This document shows, piece after piece, positions 1-16,622 of a DNA stretch of 64,000 nucleotides. The DNA comes from Lysobacter antibioticus (GTDB lineage: Bacteria; Pseudomonadota; Gammaproteobacteria; Xanthomonadales; Xanthomonadaceae): the NCBI RefSeq assembly GCF_001442535.1, contig NZ_CP013141.1, positions 2,001,254 to 2,065,253 of the forward strand, written 5' to 3'. The notes beneath the pieces are model-generated. The model was not told the origin of the DNA. It made no database searches and saw only the letters and a program-made list of their open reading frames with translations. The translations under genes and the position numbers were made by a program. Position 1 is the first letter of the stretch. Every line of letters starts with the position of its first letter.

Positions 1-400
1 CTACCGCTCCTCGGGCGCCGGCGGCCAGCACGTCAACAAGACCGAATCGGCGGTGCGCATCACCCACGTCCCGAGCGGGATAGTCGTAGCCTGCCAGACC
101 GAGCGCAGCCAGCACGCCAACCGCGACCGCGCCATGAAGATGCTCGCGGCGAAGTTGTACGAGCTGGAAATCCAGAAGCGCAACGCCGTGCGCGACGCGG
201 TCGAGGCGACCAAGTCCGACATCGGCTGGGGCAGCCAGATCCGCAACTACGTGCTCGACCAGAGCCGTATCAAGGACCTGCGCACCGGCATCGAACGCAG
301 CGACACCCAGAAGGTGCTCGACGGCGATCTCGACGAATTCGTCGAGGCCAGCCTGAAGTCGGGCCTGGAAGTGGGCTCGAAACGTATCGACGCGGTCTGA
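1..400 (+). CDS. prfB: Peptide chain release factor 2 (RF2), C-terminal part
   Basis: This is the C-terminal 132 codons of a class I release factor, read from base 2 and ending in TGA at 398-400. The universally conserved GGQ motif, which enters the peptidyl-transferase centre and triggers hydrolysis of peptidyl-tRNA, lies at bases 20-28. It is followed by the usual [13 protein letters not shown] stretch. The call as RF2 rather than RF1 rests on the neighbour lysS, since prfB-lysS is a conserved pair, and on the C-terminal sequence ending in SKRIDAV. The N-terminal part, including any programmed frameshift site and the codon-recognition motif, lies outside the window. Confidence 0.93.
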   Translation, partial: YRSSGAGGQHVNKTESAVRITHVPSGIVVACQTERSQHANRDRAMKMLAAKLYELEIQKRNAVRDAVEATKSDIGWGSQIRNYVLDQSRIKDLRTGIERSDTQKVLDGDLDEFVEASLKSGLEVGSKRIDAV

Positions 401-453
401 AAGCCGGGAGTCGGGAATCGGGAGTCGGGTCTTACAGCCGTCGCGTCTCCGGT

Positions 454-537
454 CGTCATCCCCGTGAAGGCGGGGATCCAACGACTTGAAAGTGCGCATC
501 GGTGAAGCCCTGGATCCCCGCCTTCGCGGGGATGACG
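454..537. repeat. Inverted pair of 27-bp palindromic units
   Basis: Two inverted copies of a 27-bp unit (454-480 and 511-537) face each other across 30 bp. The first begins CGTCATCCCCGTGAAGGCGG and the second ends CCTTCGCGGGGATGACG. Each half contains a CCCCG/CGGGG stem, so the pair can fold as two small hairpins or one long one. Sequences of this type are common intergenic palindromes in Proteobacteria. It sits in the 396-bp gap between prfB and lysS, which holds no gene that I can support. Confidence 0.75.
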
Positions 538-640
538 GGCAGAAGGGGTGCGCTACGGCGGGTGAAGCGGGAATGCGTTGCCCGCACACGCACCGACCGC
601 ATCCTTTCTCGCCCGCCAAGATCGCCCCCCCAAGACCGTT

Positions 641-690
641 CGCATCCGTTCGCATCCGTCCGCATCCATCCGCATCCATCCGCATCCATC
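641..690. repeat. Five tandem copies of a 10-bp unit
   Basis: Five head-to-tail decamers run without interruption: CGCATCCGTT, CGCATCCGTC and then CGCATCCATC three times. The array ends 106 bp before the lysS start codon. The 10-bp period is close to one turn of DNA. It could be a replication-slippage microsatellite or a set of phased binding sites. Confidence 0.85.
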
Positions 691-796
691 AGCGCCGTCT
701 CCACGCCTGCCGCCGACCGCCACCCAAGCACCCGCGCCGCGACTTCAGTAATCTGCATCCCTCAAGCTTTCCCAAGCCCTACCTGAAACCCAGACC

Positions 797-2314
<1,518 letters not shown>

Positions 2315-2400
2315 GGCCGTCCCGGGGCGGCTGCGCGCTGGCCGTGTTAGCGCGGTGTGAGGTCGCGGCGGCCGGATCAAACGCAGGCAAGCACAATGGA

Positions 2401-2427
2401 CGGCCAACGCGGGTTGGCCGTTTCTTC
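2401..2427 (+). terminator. Rho-independent terminator after lysS
   Basis: The 8-bp stem CGGCCAAC / GTTGGCCG (2401-2408 and 2413-2420) has a 4-nt loop and is followed by TTTCTTC. It lies 87 bp after the lysS stop codon and separates lysS from the rpf genes. Confidence 0.7.
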
Positions 2428-2523
2428 AGTCGGCGCGCGTTGAACCGTGACGTACAGCGCTCATTCGCATACTGAGTCCGGGCGATAGCGGGCGAACCCG
2501 GATCGTCTAGGGACCTTCGGCGG

Positions 2524-2580
2524 CTGTCACAGGCATCCTGGCGGGGTATGCTCCCAGATCGGTCACCACAGGGGGTGACC
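2524..2580 (+). promoter_or_regulatory. Candidate rpfG promoter and 5' hairpin
   Basis: A possible promoter reads CTGTCA (2524-2529), a 17-bp spacer, then TATGCT (2547-2552), which puts the transcript start near 2559. The first transcribed bases would be a perfect 7-bp inverted repeat, GGTCACC / GGTGACC (2561-2567 and 2574-2580), ending 17 bp before the GTG start codon of rpfG. The hexamers match the consensus only partly, so this is a suggestion. Confidence 0.35.
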
Positions 2581-2597
2581 CCATTACGGAAGCCGGT

Positions 2598-3656
2598 GTG
2601 AACGTCGTTATCGTCGATGACCAAACGTCCGCGCGCACCATGCTGCGCCACATCATCGAGGACATCGCGTCCGAGTTGTCGGTGCACGATTTCGGTGAGC
2701 CCGAGGCGGCGCTGGCGTGGTGCGAAACGCACCAGCCCGACCTGTTGCTGCTCGACTACCGCATGCCGGGCATCGACGGGCTGGAGTTCGCGCGGCGTTT
2801 CCGCCGCCTGCCGATGCACCGGGACATCCCGATCATCCTGGTAACGGTGGTCGGCGACGAACCGGTGCGCCAGGCCGCGCTCGAAGCCGGGGTGATCGAT
2901 TTCCTGGTCAAGCCGGTACGCCCGCGCGAGCTGCGCGCGCGTTGCCGCAACCTGCTGCAGCTGCGCCAGCAGTCCGAGAACGTCAAACAGCGGGCTTTGT
3001 CGCTGGAACAGCGGCTGCTGTCGAGCATGCACGAGGTCGAGGAGCGCGAGCGCGAGACCTTGTCGCGGCTGGCCCGGGCCATCGAGTACCGCGATGCCGG
3101 TACCAGCGCCTACCTGGAGCGGATGTCGCACATCGCCGGCCTGATCGCCGAGCAACTGGGCATGTTCGAGGACGAGATCCGGGTCATCGAGATGGCGGCG
3201 CCGCTGCACGATATCGGCAAGATCGCCATCCCCGACGCGGTTCTGATGAAGCCCGGCCCGCTGACCGAGGAGGAGACGGCGGTCATGCGCCGCCACCCCA
3301 AGATCGGCTACGAACTGCTCAGCGGCAGCCAGAACCGGTTCATCCAGGCCGGGGCCCTGATCGCCTTGCGCCACCACGAGCGCTACGATGGCAGCGGCTA
3401 CCCGGACGGGCTGGTCGGGGACGATATTCCCCTGGAAGCCCGGATCGTGGCGGTCGCAGACGTGTTCGACGCCCTGATTTCGCCACGTCCCTATAAAAAA
3501 GCCTGGGACGTGGAGGAGGCATTGGGGTATATGTACGCTCAGCGCGGTCGTTTATTCGATCCACGTTGCGTGGACGCCCTGATCCGCAGCCGGGCCCGGC
3601 TCGACGAAATCTGCGATCGTTATTCGGCCAGCTTCCCCCGTCCCGGCTTGGAGTAG
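2598..3656 (+). CDS. rpfG: RpfG: response regulator with HD-GYP c-di-GMP phosphodiesterase domain
   Basis: RpfG is the cytoplasmic output of the DSF quorum-sensing two-component system; it hydrolyses cyclic di-GMP when phosphorylated by RpfC. The 352-residue protein has a receiver domain (1-120) with the DD pair at 7-8, phosphoacceptor D53 in LLLLDYRMPG and K105 in FLVKP. A helical linker leads to an HD-GYP domain (about 150-345) with H204-D205 in LHDIGKIAIPD and the GYP signature at 267-269 in DGSGYPDGL. The start is GTG at 2598 and gives the MNVVIVDD N-terminus known for the family. Only three bases separate its stop codon from rpfC, so the two are surely one transcript. Confidence 0.97.
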   Translation: MNVVIVDDQTSARTMLRHIIEDIASELSVHDFGEPEAALAWCETHQPDLLLLDYRMPGIDGLEFARRFRRLPMHRDIPIILVTVVGDEPVRQAALEAGVIDFLVKPVRPRELRARCRNLLQLRQQSENVKQRALSLEQRLLSSMHEVEERERETLSRLARAIEYRDAGTSAYLERMSHIAGLIAEQLGMFEDEIRVIEMAAPLHDIGKIAIPDAVLMKPGPLTEEETAVMRRHPKIGYELLSGSQNRFIQAGALIALRHHERYDGSGYPDGLVGDDIPLEARIVAVADVFDALISPRPYKKAWDVEEALGYMYAQRGRLFDPRCVDALIRSRARLDEICDRYSASFPRPGLE

Positions 3657-3659
3657 CCG

Positions 3660-5828
<2,169 letters not shown>

Positions 5829-5834
5829 CAGCAT

Positions 5835-5859
5835 CCTGCCACGCGAGGCGCGTGGCAGG
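5835..5859. terminator. Hairpin between convergent rpfC and rpfF
   Basis: A perfect 10-bp stem, CCTGCCACGC / GCGTGGCAGG (5835-5844 and 5850-5859), has a 5-nt loop. It sits in the 48 bp between the two convergent stop codons. No clear T-tract follows on either strand, so it may act as a bidirectional terminator or a 3' end stabiliser. Confidence 0.55.
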
Positions 5860-5876
5860 CCCCCCCCTGCAAGACA

Positions 5877-6788
5877 TCAGGCCAGCGCCAGCGCCGGCGC
5901 GGTCGCGCCGGCCCGGCGCTGCTGCGCACGCACCAGGCGTTCCATGGTCTTGAGCCCGCGATCGTTGAGGCGCATCGCCGCATCGACCCATTCGGTGGTC
6001 ACCGACAGCAACTCGTCCAGACTGACCGGACGGCAGGCCTGGCGGACCGTGTTCATCGCCCGCAGGGCATTGCCCATGCGCTGGTTGCGCTTGATCAGCT
6101 CGGACGCCGCCTGCAAGCCGTAGCCGCGCGGCACGACCTGGTCGACCACGCCCATGCGCAGCAGTTCTTCGACCGGATAGACGCGGGCGTTGAGCATCAT
6201 GCGTTCGGCCTGGACCGGGGTGACCCGGCGGGTCAGGAAGGTGTAGGCGCCCATGCCCGGGAACAGGTCGAACAGCACCTCCGGGAAGCCCATGCCGGTG
6301 CCGGCCTCGGCGATGATGGTGTGGCAGCACAGCGCGGCCTCGAAGCCGCCGCCGAGCGCATCGCCCTGGATCACCGCGATGCTGTGGACCCGGTCTTCGT
6401 GCAGCTGATAAAGATTGAAGGCGACTTCGATGCACAGGCATGCGTACTCGAGCAGACGCTCGCGATTGCCGCTGCGGATCATGCGCGAGAACAGCGCCAG
6501 GTCGCCGCCCAGGTTGAACACGTCGGCGTCGGAGGCGAGCACGAAATGGCGGATGCCGGCGCGCGGATCGCAATCGGAAGCCAGTTCGCGGCGAATGCGT
6601 TCCTGCGCGCGCTTCATGTCGTGGAGCAAGTGCTCGGAGAAGCAAGGCGAGTAGGGCGCGTCCTGTCCATGGACGTGATTGGCGGGCTGGGCGTGCATAT
6701 AGCCCCAGTCGGTACCGCTGGCCGGGTCGGCGACATGGCGGAAGAGGGCGGGGACGTTCGCGATTGGCAGACGGGCGGACATGGACAT
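5877..6788 (-). CDS. rpfF: RpfF: DSF synthase, crotonase family
   Basis: RpfF makes the diffusible signal factor (cis-unsaturated fatty acids) from acyl-ACP by combined dehydratase and thioesterase activities in the cytoplasm. The 303-residue protein has the crotonase fold. The two catalytic glutamates are E150 in DALGGGFEAAL and E170 in GMGFPEVLFDLFPG; they match E141 and E161 of Xanthomonas RpfF with the same 20-residue spacing. The chosen ATG at 6788 has AGGAG seven bases upstream; an ATG two codons later is possible. It lies downstream of rpfB on the same strand but beyond a strong terminator, so it needs its own promoter in 6789-6960. Confidence 0.97.
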   Translation of the reverse strand: MSMSARLPIANVPALFRHVADPASGTDWGYMHAQPANHVHGQDAPYSPCFSEHLLHDMKRAQERIRRELASDCDPRAGIRHFVLASDADVFNLGGDLALFSRMIRSGNRERLLEYACLCIEVAFNLYQLHEDRVHSIAVIQGDALGGGFEAALCCHTIIAEAGTGMGFPEVLFDLFPGMGAYTFLTRRVTPVQAERMMLNARVYPVEELLRMGVVDQVVPRGYGLQAASELIKRNQRMGNALRAMNTVRQACRPVSLDELLSVTTEWVDAAMRLNDRGLKTMERLVRAQQRRAGATAPALALA

Positions 6789-6963
6789 GGCGGAACTCCT
6801 AGAGGACGGGTGGCGGGCCGGGATACCCGCGTTTCGATGCTACACCTCGCCCAGGCATCGTTCAGACAAGGTTCGGTCTTCGTCCTGGCGCATTCATTTC
6901 CGGCACAAAACCGGGGCTGAACCCCGGCCCGATTGCGGGCTCGGGCCGGCTCCGGACGGACAC

Positions 6964-6991
6964 GAAAAAGGCCCCTCGGGGAGGGGCCTTT
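6964..6991 (-). terminator. Rho-independent terminator of rpfB
   Basis: On the minus strand a 9-bp stem, AAGGCCCCT / AGGGGCCTT (6968-6976 with 6982-6990), has a 5-nt loop and is followed by a run of T (AAAAA at 6965-6969 on the plus strand). It lies just after the rpfB stop codon and before rpfF. Confidence 0.85.
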
Positions 6992-7031
6992 CGGGGTCGG
7001 CGCCAGGGGGGGCCGGCTCGTGCCGCGGAGC

Positions 7032-8705
<1,674 letters not shown>

Positions 8706-8966
8706 CGCGATCCCCTCTCTAATCGCTCGTCGATTCTGGCCGCCGGCCCGCTGTGTGCGCTGCCGTACGGTATTTTCTCGATTGGAGCATAGGCTCTACT
8801 GACTGGCAAGGCGATGCCGCGAAGGGCGGTGCGGACATTGTCCGAGGCGTAGCGGACCTGTCAGGATGGCGCTCCGAGGGGGCGCGCGAACGGTCGTGCG
8901 AAGCGGTCGCCGCCGCCGGCGGCGCAGGGACCGCGGCAAGGGGACGGCGGTAAAGGGAGGCTTCCG

Positions 8967-9458
8967 GTGAATAGTGCGAACAGTCGCGACAATGGGATCG
9001 CCGTGCGACAAGAATCGGGCCTTGGGCCGCCATGGCGCCGGTTCGTCTTGGCGGCGGTCCTGGCGCTGTTGTCGACGGCCTGCGGCCGCGACCCGCCCGA
9101 GCAGCGCCTGCGCGATTCGGTGACGCAATTCCAGGCCGCGGTCGAGCAACGCGACGCGCCGGCCCTGCAGGAGTGGCTGGCGGCCGATTTCGTCGGCCCC
9201 GAGGGACTGGACCGCGAAGGCGCGCGCCGGCTCGCGGTCGGCAGTTTCCTGCGCTACCGGCAACTGGGCGTGACGGTCGGCCCGCTCGATATCGCCATGC
9301 AGCCCGACCACGCGACCGTACGTTTCACCGCGGCATTGACCGGCGGTTCCGGCCGGCCCCTGCCCGAGGCGGCTCGGCTGTACGAAGTGGAGACCGGCTG
9401 GCGCGAGGAAGACGGCGACTGGCGCATGACCTCGGCGCGCTGGAGCGCGAAGCTGTAG
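8967..9458 (+). CDS. Small lipoprotein, possible NTF2/SnoaL-like fold
   Basis: This 163-residue protein has a long charged N-terminus, a hydrophobic stretch (FVLAAVLALL) and a lipobox LSTAC, so it should be a lipoprotein anchored after the cysteine near residue 39. The mature part reads like a small alpha+beta nuclear-transport-factor-2 type domain: QLRDSVTQFQAAVEQRDA followed by beta strands such as VRFTAALTG and DWRMTSARWS. That fold call is inference. The start is GTG at 8967, chosen because GGAGG lies six bases upstream. It converges on acnA across a hairpin. Substrate and role are unknown. Confidence 0.8.
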   Translation: MNSANSRDNGIAVRQESGLGPPWRRFVLAAVLALLSTACGRDPPEQRLRDSVTQFQAAVEQRDAPALQEWLAADFVGPEGLDREGARRLAVGSFLRYRQLGVTVGPLDIAMQPDHATVRFTAALTGGSGRPLPEAARLYEVETGWREEDGDWRMTSARWSAKL

Positions 9459-9522
9459 TCCGAGAGCGTTCCGCGGCGCCGGGGCGATGCCCCGGAAAGC
9501 GCAAGCAGGACCCCGGATACGA

Positions 9523-9546
9523 CGAGAGCGGCCGAAGCCGCTCTCG
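9523..9546. terminator. UUCG-capped hairpin between the lipoprotein gene and acnA
   Basis: A perfect 10-bp stem, CGAGAGCGGC / GCCGCTCTCG (9523-9532 and 9537-9546), has loop CGAA on the plus strand and thus the very stable TTCG loop on the minus strand. It lies between two convergent genes. No T-tract is present, so it may be a weak bidirectional terminator or a 3' protecting structure. Confidence 0.55.
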
Positions 9547-9599
9547 CAGGTGTGGCGGTGGCCGTGAGGCCGCAGGTTCTTCGTTCTTGCCGGCGCCGA

Positions 9600-12395
<2,796 letters not shown>

Positions 12396-12806
12396 GTCGG
12401 TGGAGCTCCTTTGGTACGGCTGGCGTGCCGCCGGGGCGGCACGGAGGCTGGCGCGCCTGGAGGATGGGCGCGGTGGCTGGCGATGGCGCCGATTATCGCT
12501 TTATCGGGTTCAGGAAGCGTGCAGACCATGGTCGCAAGCGCGCTACAGCGTTCCACCCCAAGCGTATGGATGGATCGCGCAAAGCCTTGCGCGGCGGGGG
12601 GCCGGCACACCCGCCGCGTTGCCGCGAAAGCCCTTTGAAGGCAAAATACGCGGTCGAGGCCGTGCCCTTCGCGGGCGCCCGCGGCCTTGCCTCCCAGCAA
12701 CTCGCCACCAGCATCTCGCCACGTTGAATCCGATCGCGCCGGTCGCGGCGGCGGACCCACGCAGCCAGTGCCACGTCTTTACCGCTTCACTCCGACGGGA
12801 ATCTCC
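12396..12806. other. Intergenic region between divergent acnA and acnB
   Basis: This 411-bp gap must hold the promoters of both aconitase genes. I see no gene, no clear sigma-70 hexamers and no repeat in it. Confidence 0.5.
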
Positions 12807-15395
12807 ATGCTCTCCAGCTATCGCCAACACGTTGCCGAGCGCGCCGCGCTGGGCATTCCGCCGCTGCCCCTGACCGCCCAGCAGACCGCCGAGGTCATCG
12901 AGTTGCTGAAAGCGCCGCCGGCGGGCGAGGAGGAGTTCCTGCTCGATCTGATCACCCAGCGCGTGCCGGCCGGCGTCGACGACGCTGCCAAGGTCAAGGC
13001 CTCGTATCTCGCCGCGGTCGCCTTCGGCACCGAGAAGAACGTGCTGATCAGCCGCGAACGCGCGACCGAACTGCTCGGCACCATGCTCGGCGGCTACAAC
13101 ATCCACCCGCTGGTCGAGCTGCTCGACGACGCCCAGGTCGGCACCATCGCCGCCGAAGCGTTGAAGAAGACCCTGCTGATGTTCGACGCCTTCCACGACG
13201 TCCAGGACAAGGCCGAGGCCGGCAACGCCAACGCCAAGTCGGTGCTGCAGAGCTGGGCCGACGCGGAATGGTTCACCAGCCGTCCGGAAGTGCCGGAAAG
13301 CCTGACCATCACCGTGTTCAAGGTGACCGGCGAGACCAACACCGACGACCTGTCGCCGGCGCCCGACGCGACCACGCGCCCGGACATCCCGATGCACGCC
13401 CTGGCGATGCTCAAGAACGCCCGCGACGGCATCGTGCCGGAAGAAGACGGCAAGCGCGGCCCGATCGCCTTCATCGAATCGCTGAAGGACAAAGGCCATC
13501 TGGTCGCCTACGTCGGCGACGTCGTCGGTACCGGTTCGAGCCGCAAGTCGGCGACCAACTCGGTGCTGTGGTTCACCGGTGAAGACATCCCCTTCATCCC
13601 GAACAAGCGCTTCGGCGGCGTGTGCCTGGGTTCGAAGATCGCGCCGATCTTCTACAACACCATGGAAGACGCCGGCGCGCTGCCGATCGAACTCGACGTG
13701 TCGCAGATGAACATGGGCGACGTGGTCGAACTGCGTCCCTATGACGGCAAGGCCATCAAGGACGGCCAGGTCATCGCCGAATTCGCGCTCAAGTCCGACG
13801 TGCTGCTCGACGAAGTGCGCGCCGGCGGCCGCATCCCGCTGATCGTCGGCCGCGGCCTCACCGCCAAGGCGCGCGAAGCGCTGGGCCTGCCCGCGTCGAC
13901 CCTGTTCCGCCTGCCGCAGAACCCGGCCGACACCGGCAAGGGCTATTCGCTGGCGCAGAAGATGGTCGGCCGCGCCTGCGGCCTGCCGGAAGGCGAGGGC
14001 GTGCGTCCGGGCACCTATTGCGAGCCGAAGATGACCTCGGTGGGTTCGCAGGACACCACCGGCCCGATGACCCGCGACGAGCTCAAGGACCTGGCCTGCC
14101 TCGGCTTCTCGGCCGACCTGGTGATGCAGTCGTTCTGCCACACCGCGGCCTATCCGAAGCCGGTCGACGTCAAGACCCACCACACCCTGCCGGAGTTCAT
14201 CTCCAACCGCGGCGGCATCTCGCTGCGCCCGGGCGACGGCGTGATCCACAGCTGGCTCAACCGCATGCTGATGCCCGACACCGTCGGCACCGGCGGCGAC
14301 TCGCACACCCGCTTCCCGGTCGGCATCTCGTTCCCGGCCGGCTCCGGCCTGGTCGCGTTCGCCGCGGCCACCGGCGTCATGCCGCTGGACATGCCCGAAT
14401 CGGTACTGGTGCGCTTCAAAGGCGAAATGCAGCCCGGCGTGACCCTGCGCGACCTGGTCAACGCGATTCCGCTGGCCGCGATCAAGTCCGGCTTGCTGAC
14501 CGTCGCCAAGCAGGGCAAGAAGAACATCTTCTCCGGCCGCATCCTCGAGATCGAAGGCCTGCCGCAGCTGAAGGTCGAGCAGGCGTTCGAGCTGTCCGAC
14601 GCGTCGGCCGAACGTTCGGCCGCCGGCTGCACGGTCAAGCTCGACAAGGAACCGATCATCGAATACCTCACCAGCAACATCACGCTGTTGAAGTGGATGA
14701 TCGCCGAGGGCTACGCCGATCCGCGTTCGCTCGCCCGCCGCATCAAGGCGATGGAAGGCTGGCTGGCCAGTCCGCAGTTGCTGGAAGGCGATGCCGATGC
14801 CGACTACGCCGCGGTGATCGAGATCGATCTGAACCAGATCGTCGAGCCGATCGTGGCGTGCCCGAACGATCCCGACGACGTCAAGACCCTGTCGGACGTC
14901 GCCGGCGCGGTCATCGACGAAGTCTTCATCGGTTCGTGCATGACGAATATTGGTCATTTCCGGGCTGCCGCGAAGCTGCTCGAAGGCAAGCGCGACATCC
15001 CGACCCGCCTGTGGGTCGCGCCGCCGACCAAGATGGACGCGTCCGAGCTGACCAAGGAAGGCCATTACGGCACCTTCGGCACCGCCGGCGCGCGCATGGA
15101 AATGCCGGGCTGCTCGCTGTGCATGGGCAACCAGGCGCAGGCCCGCGAAGGCGCGACCGTGTTCTCGACCAGCACCCGCAACTTCCCGAACCGTCTTGGC
15201 CGCAACACTAACGTCTACCTGGGTTCGGCGGAGCTCGCGGCGATCTGTTCGCGCCTGGGCCGCATCCCGACCCGCGAGGAGTACATGGCGGACGTCGGCG
15301 TGCTTAAGGCCGACGGCGACAAGATCTACCGCTACATGAACTTCGATCAGATCGAAGACTACAAGACGGTCGCCGACACGGTGGTCGCGGCCTGA
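12807..15395 (+). CDS. acnB: Aconitate hydratase B / 2-methylisocitrate dehydratase
   Basis: AcnB is the main TCA-cycle aconitase in many Gram-negative bacteria and can also hydrate 2-methyl-cis-aconitate. The protein has about 862 residues, close to the 865 of Escherichia coli AcnB. It shows the AcnB-specific order: an N-terminal HEAT-like domain ([20 protein letters not shown]), the swivel domain with [12 protein letters not shown], then the cluster domain with [10 protein letters not shown] and [10 protein letters not shown], whose cysteines bind [4Fe-4S]. The ATG at 12807 was chosen because MLSSYRQHV is the conserved family start; the frame is open upstream but not conserved-looking there. 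A strong terminator follows. Confidence 0.97.
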   Translation: MLSSYRQHVAERAALGIPPLPLTAQQTAEVIELLKAPPAGEEEFLLDLITQRVPAGVDDAAKVKASYLAAVAFGTEKNVLISRERATELLGTMLGGYNIHPLVELLDDAQVGTIAAEALKKTLLMFDAFHDVQDKAEAGNANAKSVLQSWADAEWFTSRPEVPESLTITVFKVTGETNTDDLSPAPDATTRPDIPMHALAMLKNARDGIVPEEDGKRGPIAFIESLKDKGHLVAYVGDVVGTGSSRKSATNSVLWFTGEDIPFIPNKRFGGVCLGSKIAPIFYNTMEDAGALPIELDVSQMNMGDVVELRPYDGKAIKDGQVIAEFALKSDVLLDEVRAGGRIPLIVGRGLTAKAREALGLPASTLFRLPQNPADTGKGYSLAQKMVGRACGLPEGEGVRPGTYCEPKMTSVGSQDTTGPMTRDELKDLACLGFSADLVMQSFCHTAAYPKPVDVKTHHTLPEFISNRGGISLRPGDGVIHSWLNRMLMPDTVGTGGDSHTRFPVGISFPAGSGLVAFAAATGVMPLDMPESVLVRFKGEMQPGVTLRDLVNAIPLAAIKSGLLTVAKQGKKNIFSGRILEIEGLPQLKVEQAFELSDASAERSAAGCTVKLDKEPIIEYLTSNITLLKWMIAEGYADPRSLARRIKAMEGWLASPQLLEGDADADYAAVIEIDLNQIVEPIVACPNDPDDVKTLSDVAGAVIDEVFIGSCMTNIGHFRAAAKLLEGKRDIPTRLWVAPPTKMDASELTKEGHYGTFGTAGARMEMPGCSLCMGNQAQAREGATVFSTSTRNFPNRLGRNTNVYLGSAELAAICSRLGRIPTREEYMADVGVLKADGDKIYRYMNFDQIEDYKTVADTVVAA

Positions 15396-15418
15396 TCGCC
15401 AAGCGGTAACGCACGACG

Positions 15419-15449
15419 AAAAACCCCGGCCTCGGCCGGGGTTTTTTAT
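15419..15449 (+). terminator. Rho-independent terminator after acnB
   Basis: AAAACCCCGGC pairs with GCCGGGGTTTT around a short loop and is followed by TTTTTT (15443-15448). The flanking A-tract makes it able to work on both strands. Confidence 0.88.
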
Positions 15450-15496
15450 TGGGTGCGGTTAGCGCTATCCGACCCGCATGCCGCGTATCCGCCTAT

Positions 15497-16007
15497 GCAG
15501 GAGCGGCGCAAGCCGCGACAGACGAAGCGACGCCACTCACCCGCAGAACGCGGCAAACGGAACGCGGTCGCGGCTCGCGCCGCTCCTACCCGGGAGGTTC
15601 CGCCCCAACGAAGCCGCGTGACCAAAGGGTAGGAGCGGCGCAAGCCGCGACAGGCGAAGCGACGTCAGCTACCCGCAGAACGCGGCAACCGGAACGAGGT
15701 CGCGGCTCGCGCCGCTCCTACATGGGAAGTTCCGCCACAACGGCACCGCGCCACCAAAGGGTAGGAGCGGCGCAAGCCGCGATAGGCGAAGCGGCATCAC
15801 CACACGCACGACACGGCAACCGGAACGAGGTCGCGGCTCGCGCCGCTCCTACATGGGAAGTTCCGCCACAACGGCACCGCGCCACCAAAGGGTAGGAGCG
15901 GCGCAAGCCGCGATAGGCGAAGCGGCATCACCACACGCACGACACGGCAACCGGAACGAGGTCGCGGCTTACGCGGCTCCTGCCGGGAAGGTTCCGCCGC
16001 AGGAGAC
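15497..16007. repeat. Tandem array of four REP doublets, period 131-132 bp
   Basis: Four direct units begin at about 15497, 15629, 15761 and 15892. Each unit opens with GTAGGAGCGGCGCAAGCC, continues with about 45 bp of spacer and then shows the same palindrome inverted (GGTCGCGGCTCGCGCCGCTC), followed by about 39 bp of linker. Each palindrome can fold as GCGGC-GCAA-GCCGC, a hairpin with a GNRA-type loop. Units 3 and 4 are nearly identical until the fourth decays near 15968. This is a repetitive extragenic palindrome of the Xanthomonadaceae type, amplified as whole doublets in the gap between convergent acnB and hflD. The region encodes no convincing protein. Confidence 0.9.
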
Positions 16008-16013
16008 CCGCCC

Positions 16014-16622
16014 TCAGCCCAAACGCGCCTCGATCGCATCGACCATGGCGCGGCGGCGCAGCAGGAAATCCCAATAGCTGCCGCCGAGCTGGCGCCATAG
16101 CACCGCCGAGCGCACCGCGGCCAGCAAGGCGGCGCGGACTTCGGCGACCACGCCGGGTTGGCCCAGGTAATGCGGGTTGCCTTGGACCAGCACCCGCGGG
16201 CGCAGGTGGCTCAAGGTCTCGGCGTACAGGCTGCCGAGGGCGGCGATCACATCGGGGTGGCTGCTGCCGAGGCGGCCGGCGGCGGTGGCCTGGCCGTGGA
16301 TGCCGCGCAGGACCTTCTCGGTCATGGCGGCGTCGCGGACGAAGCGGCGCTCCAGTTGCAGCACGGCCAGGGCCAGGCGCGGCAGGTGCTCGTCGTTGGC
16401 GCGGTTGACGAAATAGTCCTGCAGCAGCACCAGGCCCGGTCGCAGGTTCGCCAAGCCGCCGTAGACGGCCGCCGGGGTCGAGGCGTCGATGCGGAACACC
16501 GAGTCCAGGGCGGTGTCGAGCACGGAGGCGTTGGCCTGGCCGGTGTCGGCGATGCGCCGCACCTGGCCCAAGGCCTGGGCCAGGCCGGCGAGTGCGAGTA
16601 CGCGTTCGGAGAGGTCGGCCAT
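16014..16622 (-). CDS. hflD: HflD-like lysogenization regulator homologue
   Basis: This 202-residue all-helical protein matches HflD (formerly YcfC) by its N-terminus, [24 protein letters not shown], and by the conserved LLQDYF and LVVLERR-like helices. In Escherichia coli HflD is a peripheral membrane protein that antagonises phage lambda CII; its housekeeping role is not clear. The ATG at 16622 shares one base with the mnmA stop codon (TAATG), so translation is likely coupled. The order nudJ-mnmA-hflD is the same as in enterobacteria, which supports the call. Confidence 0.9.
   Translation of the reverse strand: MADLSERVLALAGLAQALGQVRRIADTGQANASVLDTALDSVFRIDASTPAAVYGGLANLRPGLVLLQDYFVNRANDEHLPRLALAVLQLERRFVRDAAMTEKVLRGIHGQATAAGRLGSSHPDVIAALGSLYAETLSHLRPRVLVQGNPHYLGQPGVVAEVRAALLAAVRSAVLWRQLGGSYWDFLLRRRAMVDAIEARLG

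Noticed and set aside
12687..12806. N-terminal extension of AcnB by 40 residues
   Set aside because: The extension is not conserved in type, and MLSSYRQHV at 12807 is the known family start.
15449..15895. Open frames inside the REP array encoding repeats such as AAQAATGEA
   Set aside because: They are translations of the palindromes, have no ribosome binding sites and lie in repeat DNA.
15497..16007. CRISPR array
   Set aside because: The units are 131-132 bp, contain inverted pairs and have near-identical spacers; no cas gene is near.
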